From Rhodothermia bacterium (lineage in GTDB: Bacteria; Bacteroidota; Rhodothermia; Rhodothermales; JABDKH01), in contig JAUIJQ010000184.1 of NCBI GenBank assembly GCA_030431165.1, positions 1 to 6,658 on the forward strand: a stretch of DNA of 6,658 nucleotides. Reading direction: 5' to 3'. Of the stretch, positions 1-6,031 are shown piece by piece (positions within the stretch are counted from its first letter, which is position 1; every line of letters starts with the position of its first letter). The translations under genes and the position numbers were made by a program. Under the pieces are notes generated by a model that ran no database searches, was not told the origin of the DNA, and saw only the letters and a list, made by a program, of their open reading frames with translations.

Positions 1-444
1 GATCGTAGGTGGGACCCCATCGGTGAGGTGGCCGACGTACGGCTGATCAAAGAACTCCGGATCGTCGACGTGCATCAACGTTGTGCCAAGCATACACGCG
101 CTGGCCCCCGATTCTTTCAGTGCCTCAAACTGTATCGCAAGTCGTTCCGGGTGACACCAGTCGTCGTCATCCCACTGCGGTACGATGACATCGCCCCGTG
201 CAAGATCCAGTGACTGGTTACGTAGCTCGCCGAGCGTAACCGCATCGTTTGGCTGCTGGTAACGGTATCGCAACTCGCCGTTCAGCGAAGAAAATGACGC
301 ACGAGACGGCTCGCTGCCATTGTCGAGCACGACCAGCTCCCGGTTCGGATACGTCTGCGCATTAAATGACGCGACGGCACGCCGGCATAATTCGGGCCGG
401 TCGGCCGTGACCATCACGCAGCTGATAAGAGGCGTATCCGACAT
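1..444 (-). CDS. Family 2 glycosyltransferase (GT-A fold), N-terminal part; cut by the left window edge
   Basis: The first 148 codons are visible, reading leftward from an ATG at 444-442 with no stop before base 1. The product begins MSDTPLISCVMVTADRPELC, the usual first strand of a GT-A nucleotide-sugar transferase. It continues with LVVLDNGS near residues 39-46 (nucleotide-binding strand), a GELRNQSLDLARGDVIV helix-strand near 73-89, and PQWDDDDW near 90-97, the acidic metal/UDP-binding motif of GT2 enzymes. The enzyme would transfer a sugar from an activated nucleotide donor on the cytoplasmic side; donor and acceptor cannot be read. It lies 97 bp downstream of the Wzi-like gene on the same strand, so co-transcription is likely. 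The frame is open upstream to a GTG at 507-505, but the family normally starts just before the PLISCVMVT strand, so I chose the ATG. No Shine-Dalgarno is visible; the bases just before the ATG form one arm of a 10-bp inverted repeat. Confidence 0.9.
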   Translation of the reverse strand, partial: MSDTPLISCVMVTADRPELCRRAVASFNAQTYPNRELVVLDNGSEPSRASFSSLNGELRYRYQQPNDAVTLGELRNQSLDLARGDVIVPQWDDDDWCHPERLAIQFEALKESGASACMLGTTLMHVDDPEFFDQPYVGHLTDGVPPTI

Positions 445-447
445 GGG

Positions 448-543
448 GAGTGCGACCCGGTTTACGCCGTAAGATGCAATCAACCGGCCACCAGTATCAA
501 GGGGCACAACCTGATTCCGTCGGCCCACCCCGCGGTCGCACTC
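448..543. repeat. 10-bp perfect inverted repeat bridging the wzi-like stop and the GT2 start
   Basis: GAGTGCGACC at 448-457 is exactly complementary to GGTCGCACTC at 534-543, leaving a 76-nt loop. On the minus-strand transcript the first arm begins inside the UGA stop of the Wzi-like gene (544-542). The second arm ends three bases before the AUG of the glycosyltransferase (444), covering where a ribosome would bind. The repeat is seen directly; a role in translational coupling is inferred. Confidence 0.6.
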
Positions 544-2083
544 AGTCGAGTGACACGGATCCCTTTTTTATTACGCTGACGGTAACGCCGACATTGTTGT
601 CGGGCAAGAGTTGACCGGTGTCCACCCCAACCACCATGCGGCCATACCACGCGCCACCTCGTCCAAGAGGGTTTTCGAGCGCCAGCATAAAGGAATACTG
701 GTTCTTTCGTGTCAACGGCAGCGGCGTCTCGTACCGGTGATACGGATCCTTGTCGATGAGCGTGTGCGCACCATAATTCCGGCTGATCGTTGCACGCAAC
801 TCATAGGTCAGATCAAGCCAACCACCACCAGCGTTGCCCCGGGTCGGAAGCCGTCCCGACAATGCCAGGTGATGCGCAATGACGATGTTGTTGACGACGC
901 CCTCGATTCCATCCGCCGTGATCATGAGGGGGAGCCCTATGCTGCGTCCGTAGTGCGTCCAGCCTGTGCCGTACAGAAAGTGGTTGTACATGTTGTCGGA
1001 GCCGCGCCGTTCGTCGGGTTTTGAGCCCTGCTTCTTCGTGTACACGTGCTCCCAGAGTATTGATCGGATGCCGGCCGGCGCCTTAGGGAAGCGAAATACA
1101 GCGCCCCACATTCCGTCCCAGGGGTTCCTGAATCGCAGTGAGACGGTATCCTCGTGATAGAACAGTCGGTACGCGGAAAAACCGATGAGCGGGAGATCTA
1201 TATCCAGCCGGAAGTCATACGCACCCAGCGAGTTGCCCAAAACGTTCTCTTGTTCGGGGACGATGATGTTGTCGGATTTTGCCGGTCGTACAAATACGAC
1301 GCGCAGGTAATCCGCAAACGATTGCGGGGTGCGACCAAAGATGGGTGACGTGCCACCCCACTGGACAAAATGGACTATTCGCCCGGTGCCGTGAACGGGC
1401 CAGTCCCCGCCGAGTCTGATCTCAAATTGCTTCTCGTGATTGTACGCACCCTCCACGTGTCGCTCACCGCCAAACCACCCGTGGCCGAAGAAGCCTTTTA
1501 CTTCGACCCAGTGGCGGGTCCCGGGCACACCGATCCAGTTTCTCGCGGACAGGCTTACCTCCGTGATTGGAGCCGCGTTGCCGCTGACCAACAGAGAGCC
1601 CAACGACAGTTCGGCATCCGTCAGGCCAACTGTGCGTTCCTTTCGCCCGGCCCGGAGCGTCAGATGGTCGGAGTGCAGTTCGACGAAGTACTGCTGAAGA
1701 AAGGCGGTGCTGTGTTCGGATGCGCGAGCTACGGCATCAATACCGGCAGACCAGGAAAGAACGCCCAACGGCATTAGTCCCGTTTCTGCGCCCAACCGGA
1801 GCGCGGCTGCCCGGTCGTTCCTGTCAACAACACCAAACCGGTTGGCAGAAAGCCAGAAGGGTGCAGCCTCAGCCGTCGATGCCATGGCGCCGGCTTCAAC
1901 GCGCCAGTCAAGCATCCGCGGCTGCGCACGCACGACGACCGGACATGCCAGGTGCAGCGCCACGACCACAGCAAGGCACGCGACAAGACCAACCCGCCGG
2001 ATGTGTGTGGTTTCGTTTGGTGACTCCGCTTGCACGGCTGTAGATGAATCGATGGCGTGGATGAAAGGGAGCAAAACAAGCAC
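542..2083 (-). CDS. Capsule assembly Wzi-family outer-membrane beta-barrel protein
   Basis: This 513-residue protein fits the Wzi family of outer-membrane barrels, which in Escherichia coli anchor exported capsule polysaccharide at the cell surface. A hydrophobic segment at about 31-52 ending VRAQ is a signal peptide, with cleavage near residue 54. Family landmarks follow in order: APFWLSANRFGVV (74-86), LHLRAGR-like LTLRAGRKE (141-149), LSLGSLLVSGNAAPI (159-173), ENVLGNSLGAYD (279-290), LWEHVYTKKQ (343-352), GSDNMYNHFLY then GWTHYGRSIGLPL (361-386), NNIVIAHHLALSG (398-410) and ISRNYGAHT (433-441). Alternating strands throughout fit a barrel. The GTG at 2083 is the first possible start after a stop. 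The N-terminus before the signal peptide is long, so a GTG at 2035 (codon 17) is a good alternative. It is divergent from the DUF1961 gene and probably co-transcribed with the downstream GT2. It resembles Bacteroidota-type homologues more than E. coli Wzi, so I give no gene symbol. Confidence 0.92.
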   Translation of the reverse strand: MLVLLPFIHAIDSSTAVQAESPNETTHIRRVGLVACLAVVVALHLACPVVVRAQPRMLDWRVEAGAMASTAEAAPFWLSANRFGVVDRNDRAAALRLGAETGLMPLGVLSWSAGIDAVARASEHSTAFLQQYFVELHSDHLTLRAGRKERTVGLTDAELSLGSLLVSGNAAPITEVSLSARNWIGVPGTRHWVEVKGFFGHGWFGGERHVEGAYNHEKQFEIRLGGDWPVHGTGRIVHFVQWGGTSPIFGRTPQSFADYLRVVFVRPAKSDNIIVPEQENVLGNSLGAYDFRLDIDLPLIGFSAYRLFYHEDTVSLRFRNPWDGMWGAVFRFPKAPAGIRSILWEHVYTKKQGSKPDERRGSDNMYNHFLYGTGWTHYGRSIGLPLMITADGIEGVVNNIVIAHHLALSGRLPTRGNAGGGWLDLTYELRATISRNYGAHTLIDKDPYHRYETPLPLTRKNQYSFMLALENPLGRGGAWYGRMVVGVDTGQLLPDNNVGVTVSVIKKGSVSLD

Positions 2084-2101
2084 GGTTCCCGTTCATGCCA
2101 A

Positions 2102-2884
2102 ATGACGAAATTTGAGCTAGTGATCCTGGCAGGTGTGACAGCCGTCACCGTTAGCATTCTGGGCTGCCGGCCAACAACATCGTGGGACCTTGCTTTGTCG
2201 AACGACGGCACCGAAGACTGGTCAACCAACTGGTACCTTGAGGGCGACAAAGCCTCGGTTGAAAACAGGGAAGACGGATTTGTATTGTCCGCCGGGCCCA
2301 CGCCGGGCGAGGACGCGAGCCACGCGGTGTTGTGGACGCGGCGCAGCTTCGCCGGTGATGTCAAGATCGAGTTTGAGTACACGCGCCTCGACACGATGAC
2401 ATCGGTTGATGCCGTCAACATTGTGTATCTCCAGGCTACCGGTCTGGGGAGCGAGGCTGCACCGCAGGACATCGCGAAGTCCGCAGAATCGCGTCGAGTG
2501 CCAACGATGAGCAAGTACTATCTCAATATGAACGCTCTTCAGGTATCGTTCGCGACATCGGGACCGGGACGCAGCAATTACGTGTCAGCGAGGCGATACC
2601 CGGCCACCTCTGTAGCCGCGTTCCCAACCGAAACTCAGCTCCAGCCGGTGTATGAGGATGTGAACCTGTTTGAGCCGGGTGTGACGTATCAGATCTCGGT
2701 GATCAAGACAGACGAAATGCTGTCGTTATCCGTCGTCGGTGCCGCCGAGAATCAGGAATTTGTTTGGGACACCACGAGGCTTCCGGCGTTGTCGGATGGG
2801 CGCATCGGTCTTCGGCACATGTGGGCGCGGTCGGCACGCTACAGCGATGTTCGAGTTTATGTGCGCAACAAACGTGCGAACTAG
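2102..2884 (+). CDS. DUF1961 family lipoprotein (YesU-like, lectin/galectin-like fold)
   Basis: This 260-residue protein begins with a lipoprotein signal: a short charged start (MTKFE), a hydrophobic run at 5-20, and SILGC with the lipidated cysteine at 22. The mature part matches the style of DUF1961 proteins: WYLEGDKASVE (44-54), DGFVLSAGP (58-66), SHAVLWTRRSFAGDVKIEFEYTR split around 73-95, VNIVYLQATGLG (105-116), a KYYLNMNALQVSF segment (138-150), the SARRYP element (162-167), and a C-terminal GRIGLRHMWARSARYSDVRV stretch (233-252). The family includes Bacillus subtilis YesU, encoded among pectin-degradation genes and having a galectin-like beta-sandwich; its biochemical role is unsettled. 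Envelope anchoring beside a capsule-anchor gene suggests glycan binding or processing, which is inference. I chose the ATG at 2102 because it leaves a normal lipoprotein signal. A GTG at 2057 would add 15 polar residues and overlap the Wzi-like gene. The acetyltransferase follows 30 bp later. Confidence 0.78.
   Translation: MTKFELVILAGVTAVTVSILGCRPTTSWDLALSNDGTEDWSTNWYLEGDKASVENREDGFVLSAGPTPGEDASHAVLWTRRSFAGDVKIEFEYTRLDTMTSVDAVNIVYLQATGLGSEAAPQDIAKSAESRRVPTMSKYYLNMNALQVSFATSGPGRSNYVSARRYPATSVAAFPTETQLQPVYEDVNLFEPGVTYQISVIKTDEMLSLSVVGAAENQEFVWDTTRLPALSDGRIGLRHMWARSARYSDVRVYVRNKRAN
2134..2149. promoter_or_regulatory. CRP/FNR-type binding site candidate (TGTGA-N6-TCACC)
   Basis: TGTGACAGCCGTCACC matches the TGTGA-N6-TCACA consensus of CRP-family regulators at nine of ten core bases. 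It lies inside the signal-peptide codons of the DUF1961 gene, with its centre about 58 bp upstream of the Wzi-like GTG. An activator site for the leftward operon would be expected at roughly this distance. It could be chance, because it encodes a Val-Thr-Ala-Val-Thr run. Confidence 0.25.
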
Positions 2885-2914
2885 TACGGCACCTGCAAAA
2901 AATGAGATCAGCAC

Positions 2915-3469
2915 TTGGCAACATTGGCAGCGATTGGTAGAGACATCGCGATTACGCTGCTGCCGGCTCCGCTGTCAGCTCGCCCCGTTCTTCGGGCTTT
3001 GCTGCACGAGTACCTGACGGAGTTGGCTGCCGGTGCGGATGTTTCAGCGCGTGCAGCGGTCGCTGGTCCGTACGCGTGGTTTGACGCGTACTGGATCGAG
3101 CGCAGTCGGCATCCGTTTCTGATTCGTCGCGGTGATCAGGTATTGGGGTTTGCCCTGGTGCGCGATCAGGAGTCGACCGGTACCGACGCGTGTCAGGTGG
3201 CTGAGTTTTATGTTGCGCCGCCCTACCGCCGCCGAGGTGTCGGGCGCGAAGCAGCACGCGTCCTGTTTTGCCTGTTCCCCGGTCCCTGGACGTTGCGCGT
3301 TCAGCATGGTGACGCGCGCGCCGAGCACTTCTGGCTTGCCGCGATTCAATCGGTGTCATCCGAGTCGATGGTCTCGACGGTTCTGTCTGACGCGATGCAG
3401 CTTCGCTTTGTCGTACGCGACGAGGGCTGCCGCCCGGTTGACACATTGTCTCAGAATGAGACAGCGTGA
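2915..3469 (+). CDS. GNAT-family N-acetyltransferase
   Basis: The product is up to 184 residues and has the GNAT acyl-CoA-dependent acetyltransferase layout. An N-terminal helix pair is near 21-60. The strands FLIRRGDQVLGFALVR (68-83) and VAEFYVAPPYR (95-105) run into the acetyl-CoA pyrophosphate loop RRRGVG (105-110), followed by the helix REAARVLF (111-118). Motif B is WTLRVQHGDARAEHFWLAAI (125-144). It would transfer an acetyl group from acetyl-CoA to an amine; in this setting an amino sugar is possible, but the sequence does not show the substrate. The start is uncertain. No ATG or GTG opens the frame, only TTG at 2915 or 2924, and the conserved part begins near residue 10 (DIAITLLPAP). 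A nearby ATG at 2902 is in another frame and soon stops. The gene follows the DUF1961 gene by 30 bp and is probably co-transcribed with it. A perfect 17-bp palindrome overlaps its last codons. Confidence 0.82.
   Translation: MATLAAIGRDIAITLLPAPLSARPVLRALLHEYLTELAAGADVSARAAVAGPYAWFDAYWIERSRHPFLIRRGDQVLGFALVRDQESTGTDACQVAEFYVAPPYRRRGVGREAARVLFCLFPGPWTLRVQHGDARAEHFWLAAIQSVSSESMVSTVLSDAMQLRFVVRDEGCRPVDTLSQNETA
3447..3463. promoter_or_regulatory. Perfect 17-bp palindrome, likely protein-binding site
   Basis: TGTCTCA-GAA-TGAGACA is a perfect dyad with 7-bp arms and a 3-bp centre. It covers the last codons of the acetyltransferase and lies about 117 bp ahead of the SAF-oxidoreductase ATG. TGTC...GACA dyads are typical of dimeric regulators, including sigma-54 enhancer-binding proteins. 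No U-run follows, so a rho-independent terminator is unlikely. I found no second copy in the window. The regulator is unknown. Confidence 0.45.
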
Positions 3470-3494
3470 CGTGCAGGCATCTTTCTGCGATCGC

Positions 3495-3524
3495 TCGACA
3501 AGCGGTAGTCGAAAACGATATTTG
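3495..3524 (+). promoter_or_regulatory. Weak candidate promoter for the SAF-oxidoreductase / GT4 / GMC gene group
   Basis: The only long gap on the plus strand (3470-3579) holds an AT-rich patch at about 3508-3545. Within it, TCGACA (3495-3500), 16 bp, then GATATT (3517-3522) is a modest sigma-70 match. GATATTTG (3517-3524) also fits five of six fixed positions of the Bacteroidota TAnnTTTG element, but no TTG lies at the matching -33 position. Initiation here would give a leader of about 50 nt. Confidence 0.2.
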
Positions 3525-3579
3525 AATACTTATACGTTTCTTACAACCGTCGCGTATCGGTCAATCTGACACTATCCGG

Positions 3580-4866
3580 ATGGCACCGCCCGTTCAATCC
3601 GAAAACAACAAACTACCCCGCATTCGAGTCGGCGTGGCCGGATCTGGGTACGTCGCGCGCCACTTCGTGCTTGCGTTTGATGGGAGGCAGGGCATCGACG
3701 TTTCGAGCGTTCTGACGCGGCGCAACCCTGATGCGCTGCCCGACTTTCCGCGCGCCGAGCGCCTGACGAACTCGGTCGCCGAGCTGATTGACACTTCGGA
3801 TGTCGTTTTTGAATGCACCGGCGATCCGATTCGTGCTGCCGTGGTCGTTGATGCTGCCGTCGCAGCCGGCATCCCGGTTGTGACCATGAACGCCGAATTT
3901 CAGATTACGGCGGGCTCCTACTTTGCCAGTCGGGGACTGGTCACCGAGGCGCGAGGCGATCAGCCCGGCAGTCTCGCCGCGCTGCACGAACGTGCGCTTG
4001 ATCTGGGTTTCAGGCCCCGTGCCTACGTGAACATGAAAGCGTACATGCATCTTGATCCGCCAAAGGATCAGATGGCGTATTGGTCGAACAAGAAATCTGT
4101 CGCGCTCGACAAGATTATCTCGTTCACCGATGGCACCAAGTTGCAGATCGAACAGGCCCTCGTTGCCAATGGCCTTGGTGCGACGATCGGCATTGAGGGG
4201 ATGCATGGGCTGCAGACATCCGATACGGCTGAAGCGGCGCGATTCTTTGGTGAACGCTCCGAGGAGGTTGGCGCCAAGCTGAGCGACTTCATTCTTTTCC
4301 CGGGGGCGCCGCACGGGGTGTTCGTCGTTGCTGAGCATGATGAAGCGCAGCATGGTTTCCTGACGCACATCAAGATGGGTGACGGACCGTACTACGTTCT
4401 CACCGATCACGAAGTACTGGTCCATCTGGAGGTAGCGCGCACCATTCGCCGCGTCATGCACGACGGCACGGTGCTGCTGAACAACTCGAGTGATCCCGAG
4501 GTGAACGTGGCAGCGGTGGCAAAGCGTCCGCTGTCATCCGGGTATCTCCTCGAGAAGGGCATTGGATCGTTTGATGTTCGGGGTATGGCAGTTCGCATTG
4601 TTGATCGACCAGGCGCCGTACCAATTGGTTTGCTTGAGCATGTTGTGCTGAAGCGTGCCATTGAACCGGGGCAAATTGTCACGTTCGATGATGTTGAACT
4701 GAACGAGACACTGGCACTTGGTTGTTGGATGGATACGCTTGGTCGTGTAAACGGTACTATTAACGACGCGCACATCGGCCACCCACCCGCCATGATCCCA
4801 GGCGGCGACGGTTCGCCTTTGCTCGTTGCACCGCCAAACGGACCGGCCGCTGCGGGATCGGATTAG
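3580..4866 (+). CDS. NAD(P)-dependent homoserine-dehydrogenase-like oxidoreductase with C-terminal SAF domain (COG4091 type)
   Basis: This 428-residue protein has an N-terminal Rossmann domain: RIRVGVAGSGYVAR (14-27) with the dinucleotide-binding glycines, then DVVFECTGDP (74-83) and VVTMNAEFQITAG (100-112). Hallmarks of the predicted homoserine-dehydrogenase group follow: RGDQPGS (125-131), NMKAY (151-155), SFTDGTKLQIEQALVANGLG (181-200), and KMGDGPYYVLTDHEVL (265-280). The C-terminus has a SAF-like module near 347-380 (VVLKRAIEPGQIVTFDDVEL), resembling the antifreeze/NeuB-type domain. Family members are usually annotated as homoserine-dehydrogenase-like or, wrongly, as flagellar FlgA because of the SAF domain. 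Their substrates are mostly unproven. Its position between sugar-transfer genes suggests oxidation or reduction of a sugar-derived or hydroxy-acid intermediate, which is inference. The ATG at 3580 is the only sensible start; no Shine-Dalgarno is visible. A Pro/Gly-rich tail of about 25 residues follows the SAF part. The GT4 gene starts 22 bp downstream. Confidence 0.85.
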   Translation: MAPPVQSENNKLPRIRVGVAGSGYVARHFVLAFDGRQGIDVSSVLTRRNPDALPDFPRAERLTNSVAELIDTSDVVFECTGDPIRAAVVVDAAVAAGIPVVTMNAEFQITAGSYFASRGLVTEARGDQPGSLAALHERALDLGFRPRAYVNMKAYMHLDPPKDQMAYWSNKKSVALDKIISFTDGTKLQIEQALVANGLGATIGIEGMHGLQTSDTAEAARFFGERSEEVGAKLSDFILFPGAPHGVFVVAEHDEAQHGFLTHIKMGDGPYYVLTDHEVLVHLEVARTIRRVMHDGTVLLNNSSDPEVNVAAVAKRPLSSGYLLEKGIGSFDVRGMAVRIVDRPGAVPIGLLEHVVLKRAIEPGQIVTFDDVELNETLALGCWMDTLGRVNGTINDAHIGHPPAMIPGGDGSPLLVAPPNGPAAAGSD

Positions 4867-4888
4867 AGGGAGTATTCCAGACCGCCGC

Positions 4889-6025
4889 GTGAGAGTTCTC
4901 CACGCATATCGTGATATGCTGGCAAAGGGTGGTCGTCCCGACGATTCGCGACACCTCATCGCCGCCATCTCGGCGCTTGGCCACGACGCTGCCGTAGTTT
5001 CCTGTGATCCGGTGCCGGGGACCGATCCGATACTTCCCGACCATTCAGTCAGGGTGTTTCGTGTCTCGCGTGGCCCCGCGTCAATTCCGGCGTTTCGTGA
5101 GGCGCTGGAATCGTTCCGACCCGACGTGGTACACTTCACCGGCGGACCGCGATTACCCGCGCAGGTGTTCTGGGCGCGGGAGTCAACGCGCCTTGGGATC
5201 CCATACTTTGTTTCCGCGTGCGGCAACCTCAGTACAGCGTCGTTCAGATATCGCTGGGGGACGAAGAAGAATCGATTCTACTACCCCTTCGCCAAGCGCA
5301 TTAATCATCGCCTGCTTGATGGTCCCTTTCTCGGTGGCGCGGCGGCAGTGCATGCGGGCTCCAGGAATGAGGCGGAGATCGTTCTGGGAGAGGGTGCCCG
5401 ATCTGTCTTTGTTGCGCCCTACGGCGTCAAGCCCGAATGGCTCAATCGACCTCGGTTGCAACGTGCCGTGCGAGAGCCGGTCGTCTTTTCGTATCTCGGG
5501 CGCCTCTCGGTTCACCACAAAGGACTTGACCTGATCGCTGATGCTTTTGGAAAGGTCGTCGAGACCGGATATGCCGGTCGGTTTCGGCTGATCCTGGCAG
5601 GTACTGACGAGGCGGGCTCACTTGAGCGAATGAAGCGGCATGTTGATGCGCTTGGTATTCGCGATGTCGAATTCCCGGGAGGACTATGGGCTGAAGAAAA
5701 GCAGGCGCTTTGGGACAGGTCTGACTACTTCCTCCACGTATGTCGCTTTAACGGCTACGCGCTCAGCGTCCGCGAAGCACTGGGCCAGGGGCTGCCAATT
5801 ATTACTACGCGGGAGTCGGATCTCGGTGACTGGACTTACCAGAATACCATGGGCGTTGTGGTGCCGTTGTCAGCGGGGGCGATGGCTGAAGCGATCATTG
5901 GCGCGATCACCCAGGATGATCAGGTGTACAGCGCGATGTCGAGAAATGCACGCGCGTTCGCCGAAGAGACTACCTGGGGCCACACGGCCGAGAAGTGCCT
6001 CGCGGCGTATAACAAAGTTATTTGA
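4889..6025 (+). CDS. Family 4 glycosyltransferase (GT-B fold)
   Basis: From the GTG at 4889 the product has 378 residues, normal for retaining GT4 enzymes that move a sugar from a nucleotide donor during polysaccharide assembly on the inner face of the membrane. The N-terminal domain opens MRVLHAYRDMLAKGGRPDDS (1-20) with a glycine-containing loop, then PDVVHFTGG (78-86) and PYFVSACGNLS (105-115). The C-terminal donor domain has VFVAPYGVKPEW (173-184), FSYLGRLSVHHKGLDLI (200-216, with the basic Arg and Lys), LILAGTDE (234-241) and VEFPGGL (260-266). The acidic motif reads FNGYALSVREALGQGLPIITT (287-307). The usual first Glu of the E-x7-E pair is Asn288; Glu296 is kept. A TTG at 4826 would overlap the previous gene and add an odd 21-residue leader, so I preferred the GTG. 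AGAGGGAG at 4865-4872 is Shine-Dalgarno-like but 16 nt away. Confidence 0.93.
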   Translation: MRVLHAYRDMLAKGGRPDDSRHLIAAISALGHDAAVVSCDPVPGTDPILPDHSVRVFRVSRGPASIPAFREALESFRPDVVHFTGGPRLPAQVFWARESTRLGIPYFVSACGNLSTASFRYRWGTKKNRFYYPFAKRINHRLLDGPFLGGAAAVHAGSRNEAEIVLGEGARSVFVAPYGVKPEWLNRPRLQRAVREPVVFSYLGRLSVHHKGLDLIADAFGKVVETGYAGRFRLILAGTDEAGSLERMKRHVDALGIRDVEFPGGLWAEEKQALWDRSDYFLHVCRFNGYALSVREALGQGLPIITTRESDLGDWTYQNTMGVVVPLSAGAMAEAIIGAITQDDQVYSAMSRNARAFAEETTWGHTAEKCLAAYNKVI

Positions 6026-6031
6026 GTCATC

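Noticed and set aside
28..213. Plus-strand 61-codon frame at the left edge
   Set aside because: It lies antisense to the GT2 gene, whose motifs are convincing, and has no recognisable content.
1774..2514. Long minus-strand open frame (246 codons) across the DUF1961 gene
   Set aside because: Antisense shadow: low-complexity Ser/Arg-rich translation with no recognisable domain, overlapping two genes with clear family matches.
2952..3446. Minus-strand frame (164 codons) opposite the acetyltransferase
   Set aside because: Arg/Thr/Pro-rich shadow of the GNAT gene with no domain features.
3447..3463. The 17-bp palindrome as a rho-independent terminator
   Set aside because: The stem is only 7 bp with three G/C pairs, a 3-nt loop, no T-run after it, and it lies before the stop codon of the gene.
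3487..3494. GCGATCGC octamer, the cyanobacterial HIP1 repeat sequence
   Set aside because: I noticed only one copy in the window, whereas HIP1-rich genomes have it about every kilobase or less; it gives no support for a cyanobacterial origin.
3581..3596. TGGCACC-N5-TTCA resembling a sigma-54 -24/-12 promoter about 126 bp after the 17-bp palindrome
   Set aside because: The -24 half is good but the -12 GC is TC, and the motif lies on the ATG of the SAF oxidoreductase. Transcripts would start beyond the only sensible start codon.
3613..4461. Long minus-strand open frame (282 codons) opposite the SAF oxidoreductase
   Set aside because: The plus-strand protein has clear Rossmann and family motifs throughout; the antisense product shows none and is a codon-bias shadow in GC-rich DNA.
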